A stretch of DNA of 6,522 bases from Candidatus Omnitrophota bacterium (lineage in GTDB: Bacteria > Omnitrophota > Omnitrophia > Omnitrophales > Aquincolibacteriaceae): positions 1 through 6,522 of the forward strand of contig JAHFHI010000072.1 of NCBI GenBank assembly GCA_023246995.1, in the 5' to 3' direction. Positions 4,301 to 6,522 of the stretch are shown one piece after another; position 1 is the stretch's first letter, and each line of letters opens with the position of its first letter. The position numbers were made by a program, and so were the translations under genes. The notes under the pieces are model-generated. The model was not told where the DNA came from, did no database searches, and saw only the letters and a list, made by a program, of their open reading frames with translations.

Positions 4301-6522
4301 TTACCAGCAGGCCACCGACAAGCTCGCGGCGTTTCTACAATCCAAGAGCGCCCCGGCCAAGTTCCGGGTCAAAAAGGATCTTCTCTACGTGGATAACGAG
4401 GTGTTCGTCAGTCTTCCGCACACCAAAAAGGCCGCGCAGAAAAGCGAACCTCTCCGGATGCACATCAATCATACGGTTTTCCGTCCCGGAATGTATGAAC
4501 CTGACGAAGCGGCTTATGAATTGCTCGGTTTTCCGGAGTGGATGCGGCCCTATATCGTAAAAGACGGCAAGATCAGCATTGCGGACTATGTGGCCTTGAG
4601 CTATGACCTTTTTGTGGGCGTGAGCCTTTATGAACACACGCCGGTGCTTAAAACGATCTTTCCCGCCGCCACCCACAAGCTGACGGGTTGGAGGGATCAG
4701 GCCGGGCTTCGCAGCACCAATGCCGTGCTCCTTGAGCACTGGCAGGCCCCGGAAAGGCGCCAGTTAATCGACGAATACCGCGCTAAGTTAAGACTCCCAG
4801 CAAATGCCACGGATCAGGATTTTTTTAACGCCATCAGGGGGCACGTTCTCTTTGACGAGTTCAAAAGAAAATCTGAGTTTGTTTCGGCCATGGACACGGC
4901 CCAGCTTCTTTTATGGCTCGACCGGAAGCAGGACCCGGAACAGAGATTCCGCTGGCTTGAAAAGACTTTTGAAAAATGGTTGGCTGCGGCCTATCCCGAT
5001 GAGACGAGCCGGCCGGAGTTTGACGCGCGCGAGGAGTTTCAGAATTTTCATGACCGCGTTCGGGAAGCTGTTTTTGAAACCCACGAGGGCAAGCGCGAGC
5101 GGCTGTGGCGCAATCTCGCCAAGCAATACGGCGCGCTGCGGGAGGCGCTCATGGAGGACCCCATTATTTCCAATGTGCGCCGCCAGGTGCCTTACAAAGG
5201 CCCGGACAAATGGATCGAGGTCCTGGAAGGTCTGGCCCGGGACCCGGGAAAGCTTGAATATTTCAAACAGCACGCGGGCCGGATCGTGATCGGCGGAAGG
5301 ATTTTTGACGGCAAGTACGACACGCAGGGCAGGCTTGTGGACGGAGCTCTCTTTAAGTTTCGGAGGATCCAGGAACTCGTAAGACAGCTTGGGCTCGAAA
5401 ATCACCTGATGACCGTCGAAGACTACAACATCCGCGAAGCCGACATGATTTTCCGGGGTGTGGCGGGTGTGGTCATGCTCTCGGATGAATTTCTTGAAGC
5501 CTCGGCCACGAGCCCGGGCAAAGGCATTCCCAATTTCGGCGCGCCGATCGGGGTCTGGGGCGGGTTCATGCCCGAGCTCTTCAAGATTGTCGAGAAGGGG
5601 AGCAATCGAGTCATCGATATTTTTACCGAGGGCGTGACCTACGAGCAAGTTGAGAGTAACCTGCGCTCCGGAGCTTGGCAAATCCCCAACGGGTTCCTCG
5701 TGGAATATTCTCCTGAAAAAAGCAATCAGGCTGGAGGCGGCCGCCGACCCTCCGCCCCGAGCCTTGAAGCGAGCCTTTACTGGATCAAACAGGCTTATGC
5801 GAATCAGGAAAGCCGCAGGGATCTTCAATTCGAAGTCCTGGCGACCTCCCCCAAAGTCAACATGCGCGAAAGTCAGGCGCGGGCCCACGCCAATCTTTGG
5901 GAGGAAGCCTTGAGAAAGCGAGAAGAACGGGAAAAAGTTTTCAAGGCCCTTAAATTTTCCAGCGCTGACGCGGCCGCGCTCTTTAAGGCGGATCTGCCCA
6001 ACTTTGAATGGCGGCTTGATGAGGCCCGCAAGGGCGAGTCCGGGGAGCTTGGACTCCTGGGGTTCTTTGAAGCTTTCCGGAGGCTCATGGTTTGGGGCGC
6101 GGGCGACCAGCGCGGCCAAAGCGCACGCCAGAGTCTTTTTCACCACGCCGGGCGGGGGGATATCTTTGCCTATCTGACTTCTTTTTTCGCGAATCTTTCC
6201 GGGTCTTCCAGGGCGCTTAAAGAAAAACTGGAAGCGCTCGCGGCCGAAGCCGCCGAATCGAGCGATATGGAGGCCCGGGCGGCGCTCAATCTCGAGGCCA
6301 TGGATCTTGTCGACCGCTACCTTTTGAAGCTTTCCGGACAGATTTTCGAAAAATATCTGACCACCACCAAGGCCTCCGAACGCGCGGCGCTTGACAGAAT
6401 TTTATCAAACCGCCTTGTACGAAAAAACGTGGCTCGCTATCTGGACGATCATCCCGGGGCCGCGGTTCTTAAAACCGACGAGCGGGGGATTCGAGCTTTC
6501 CGTCTCGAACAGGAGGGTGGGC
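1257..6522 (+). CDS. Giant exported multidomain protein with TraB/EreA-like and alpha-glucan phosphorylase-like domains (3' end beyond window)
   Basis: A single open frame of 1755 complete codons runs to the window edge without a stop, so the C-terminus is missing. The ATG at 1257 is the first possible start because an in-frame TAA lies at 1245-1247; AAGG at 1246-1249 could serve as ribosome site. In order I see: a signal peptide (1-37); a TraB/ChaN/EreA-like domain (about 80-540) with QDAH, GLEGAS and a late GGFH; a Pro/Ala/Ser linker (about 648-701) with RSEVR; an unassigned module (about 702-811) closed by a second RSEVR; a divergent GT35 alpha-glucan phosphorylase domain (about 830-1485); a Gly/Arg/Pro/Ser linker (about 1488-1503); and a helical, charge-rich region (about 1504-1755) that I cannot assign. 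That tail includes an Arg/Glu-rich helix near 1536-1560, possibly coiled-coil. Codon use is even throughout (GC-rich third positions, many CGG, GCG, GAG, CTT), which argues for one continuous gene and not a chimera. The exported location is inferred from the signal peptide. Activity is unproven: it could be a carbohydrate-active surface protein or a non-catalytic binding scaffold. Confidence 0.9.
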   Translation, partial: MRVFRWSPPKGKKSVSILLLLSFTLSQISSFPGAVYGVSEGSLEADSHSPKANRLSPESLASLKLPSEIGRVEKTHGDFKGASVILVQDAHAVGDAQKSIQKLIAHFEREFGLGLVGLEGASGKLQGELFRAFPDPGMLAGLLDEYLSRGELSGAAAAAFSNPGKSEFFGIEDQTLYEKDIAAFLGALEARPGQLERLEAYKRDLAILKRRYGSKTFQNLERKLNAFEENSLELHEMLRFLDRIAPKEVSEKVPDQYPHLAALVEEVRKTGPQEKQNQDSEIRKLAAALRAKLQTPEEIREFHKNEQDYQTERASPEAFGHYLLTQARLKGIRGGLAESLEESSARQELLLQMKGPEFFREFEGYVRDVKQALYTSPEERILESLGRDLKLFRKLTELKLSREEWRFFAAAPEGLTLQPGPFSGREDLAEMQGAFQKEGILWRENYKPQRIFYETAQAREEVFARRILQRMKTGKTRLALAVMGGFHREGVGGIFESLGVSYAVVMPAIHQVPEDDRYRDFMRGDVSWKSYFRVRDGRIDLYDAFARAVLDQLLRRMKISMSQETLRVRIKFWRDQVVRAFALQGNAAKAGGDVRLLDGLLLTSLDPARREELEAEWKKRVGDFLMRLRELKDKNLLNPDALTRLTREPAAAAWSSVPYGSAPASWLVPASKKQTATAKPLSRPEAETVRSEVRTQEPQGLEIPSLEVLTDEIKKALYETPGLAPNWKIFVEEMSFRLVPDQLAEALSQALREGYSFSTFSDTVHDLILEANQDYSTSEPIRVITTPIAKIIHDHVALRYLPPASQAPERARSEVRQTWIEETGLERLQNVTVLSRQMEMGLHAGLLDYIARAHGEKEADLAAQATLTGGLGALMHDLFPSWKANGVDVIGMHPIYETIKEHPKRELALGGNIREAILGTGGQIAASFEIELDLKTVFRMRAQSSRARDILDKKIFVRVFRTETKQYGAPQYYFDAYYLKNEKLDDTDANDANRVRVFDEVYPDDRPWRDVHMAVYQQATDKLAAFLQSKSAPAKFRVKKDLLYVDNEVFVSLPHTKKAAQKSEPLRMHINHTVFRPGMYEPDEAAYELLGFPEWMRPYIVKDGKISIADYVALSYDLFVGVSLYEHTPVLKTIFPAATHKLTGWRDQAGLRSTNAVLLEHWQAPERRQLIDEYRAKLRLPANATDQDFFNAIRGHVLFDEFKRKSEFVSAMDTAQLLLWLDRKQDPEQRFRWLEKTFEKWLAAAYPDETSRPEFDAREEFQNFHDRVREAVFETHEGKRERLWRNLAKQYGALREALMEDPIISNVRRQVPYKGPDKWIEVLEGLARDPGKLEYFKQHAGRIVIGGRIFDGKYDTQGRLVDGALFKFRRIQELVRQLGLENHLMTVEDYNIREADMIFRGVAGVVMLSDEFLEASATSPGKGIPNFGAPIGVWGGFMPELFKIVEKGSNRVIDIFTEGVTYEQVESNLRSGAWQIPNGFLVEYSPEKSNQAGGGRRPSAPSLEASLYWIKQAYANQESRRDLQFEVLATSPKVNMRESQARAHANLWEEALRKREEREKVFKALKFSSADAAALFKADLPNFEWRLDEARKGESGELGLLGFFEAFRRLMVWGAGDQRGQSARQSLFHHAGRGDIFAYLTSFFANLSGSSRALKEKLEALAAEAAESSDMEARAALNLEAMDLVDRYLLKLSGQIFEKYLTTTKASERAALDRILSNRLVRKNVARYLDDHPGAAVLKTDERGIRAFRLEQEGG
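1494..2876 (+). other. TraB/ChaN/EreA-superfamily-like domain with a long helical insert
   Basis: Residues about 80-540 of the giant protein. The order of motifs is that of the TraB/GumN/ChaN/EreA fold: a first strand with a histidine (ILVQDAH, D89 and H91), a second strand ending in a glutamate (VGLEGAS, E119), a third with FFGIED (E172), and a late strand LAVMGGFH (H487) followed by a helix and GVSYAVVMP. Known relatives include haem-binding ChaN, erythromycin esterase EreA and bacterial TraB/GumN proteins, which share clustered His and Glu residues. Between the two halves lie about 250 helical, charged residues (roughly 190-440). The tail up to about 570 (DFMRGDVSWKSYF, then LYDAFARAVLDQLL) looks like part of the same unit. 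The reading comes from motif spacing, not a profile search, and the biochemical role is open. Confidence 0.5.
3324..3338 (+). repeat. RSEVR linker motif, copy 1
   Basis: Residues 690-694 read Arg-Ser-Glu-Val-Arg at the end of a low-complexity linker rich in Pro, Ala, Ser and Lys. The same five residues recur 122 residues later. The two copies use different codons (CGT-TCG-GAA-GTA-AGG here), so the peptide and not the DNA is what is repeated. It probably marks a module boundary. Confidence 0.55.
3690..3704 (+). repeat. RSEVR linker motif, copy 2
   Basis: Residues 812-816 repeat Arg-Ser-Glu-Val-Arg, preceded by a Pro/Ala-rich stretch (LPPASQAPERA) and followed directly by the first helix of the phosphorylase-like domain. 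The codons (CGT-TCC-GAG-GTC-CGG) differ from copy 1 at four of five positions. The location just before a recognisable domain supports a linker role. Confidence 0.55.
3744..5711 (+). other. Divergent alpha-glucan (glycogen/starch) phosphorylase domain, GT35-like
   Basis: Residues about 830-1485. Landmarks appear in family order: SRQMEMGLH (E839, like the YFSMEF strand); TGGLGALMHD (869-877, like SGGLGVLAGD); YVDNEVF (N1047, E1048); INHTVFRPG (H1072, like the NHTV/THTPV segment); VRRQVPYK (R1309, Y1313, K1314, matching the phosphate-site R-x3-YK, R569/K574 of rabbit muscle enzyme); IVIGGRIFDGKY (1343-1354, like AGKAHP); VEDYN (E1388); and EASATSPGKGIPN (E1414 to K1422), where K1422 aligns with the PLP-bearing Lys680. 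Phosphorylases release glucose-1-phosphate from alpha-1,4-glucan with inorganic phosphate. Oddities are an 18-residue insertion (850-867), Gly to Ala at 1417, Met to Gly at 1421, and loss of the Gly-His of NEGH. The fold is well supported; retained catalysis is an inference. Confidence 0.75.

Noticed and set aside
4911..6146. 411-codon open frame on the minus strand
   Set aside because: It lies fully opposite the giant gene. The translation shows no recognisable domain and reads like a mirror of GC-rich codon bias, while the plus strand carries clear phosphorylase motifs over the same bases.

Overview
The window reads as a GC-rich bacterial chromosome fragment with two genes on the plus strand. 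My best guess for the source is a candidate-phylum bacterium of the Omnitrophota type. This rests on family memory, not on a search: a very large exported protein with an SFTLSQ-like signal peptide, an N-terminal 'QDAH' domain and RSEVR linkers resembles proteins I associate with that phylum.

Layout: bases 1-26 may hold the last codons of an upstream gene. Bases 43-1161 encode YchF/OLA1, a universally conserved P-loop ATPase, with all its signature motifs and a C-terminal TGS domain. A 95-base AT-richer gap (1162-1256) has a plausible promoter and no clear terminator. From 1257 to the end of the window (6522) there is one uninterrupted reading frame of at least 1755 codons with no stop, so the gene is cut by the window edge and its full length is unknown.

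The large protein has a signal peptide (residues 1-37), then a domain resembling the TraB/ChaN/EreA superfamily (about 80-540, with D89/H91, E119, E172 and H487 as candidate site residues). A Pro/Ala/Ser linker follows, ending in RSEVR (690-694). Next is an unrecognised module of about 120 residues ending in a second RSEVR (812-816), and then a divergent alpha-glucan (glycogen/starch) phosphorylase domain (about 830-1485). That domain keeps the GGLG loop, the NHTV segment, the R-x3-YK phosphate site, the EDY segment and the PLP lysine in EAS-x-T-x3-K. The remaining 270 residues are helical, unassigned, and continue past the window.

The two genes need not be functionally linked. YchF is a housekeeping gene. 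The large gene has its own start, signal peptide and possible promoter. The most unusual point is the combination itself: a normally cytoplasmic, PLP-dependent phosphorylase fold placed inside a giant protein that appears to be exported, behind a TraB/EreA-like domain. Long open frames on the minus strand (for example 4911-6146 and 2421-3707) are mirror images of the codon bias and are not annotated.
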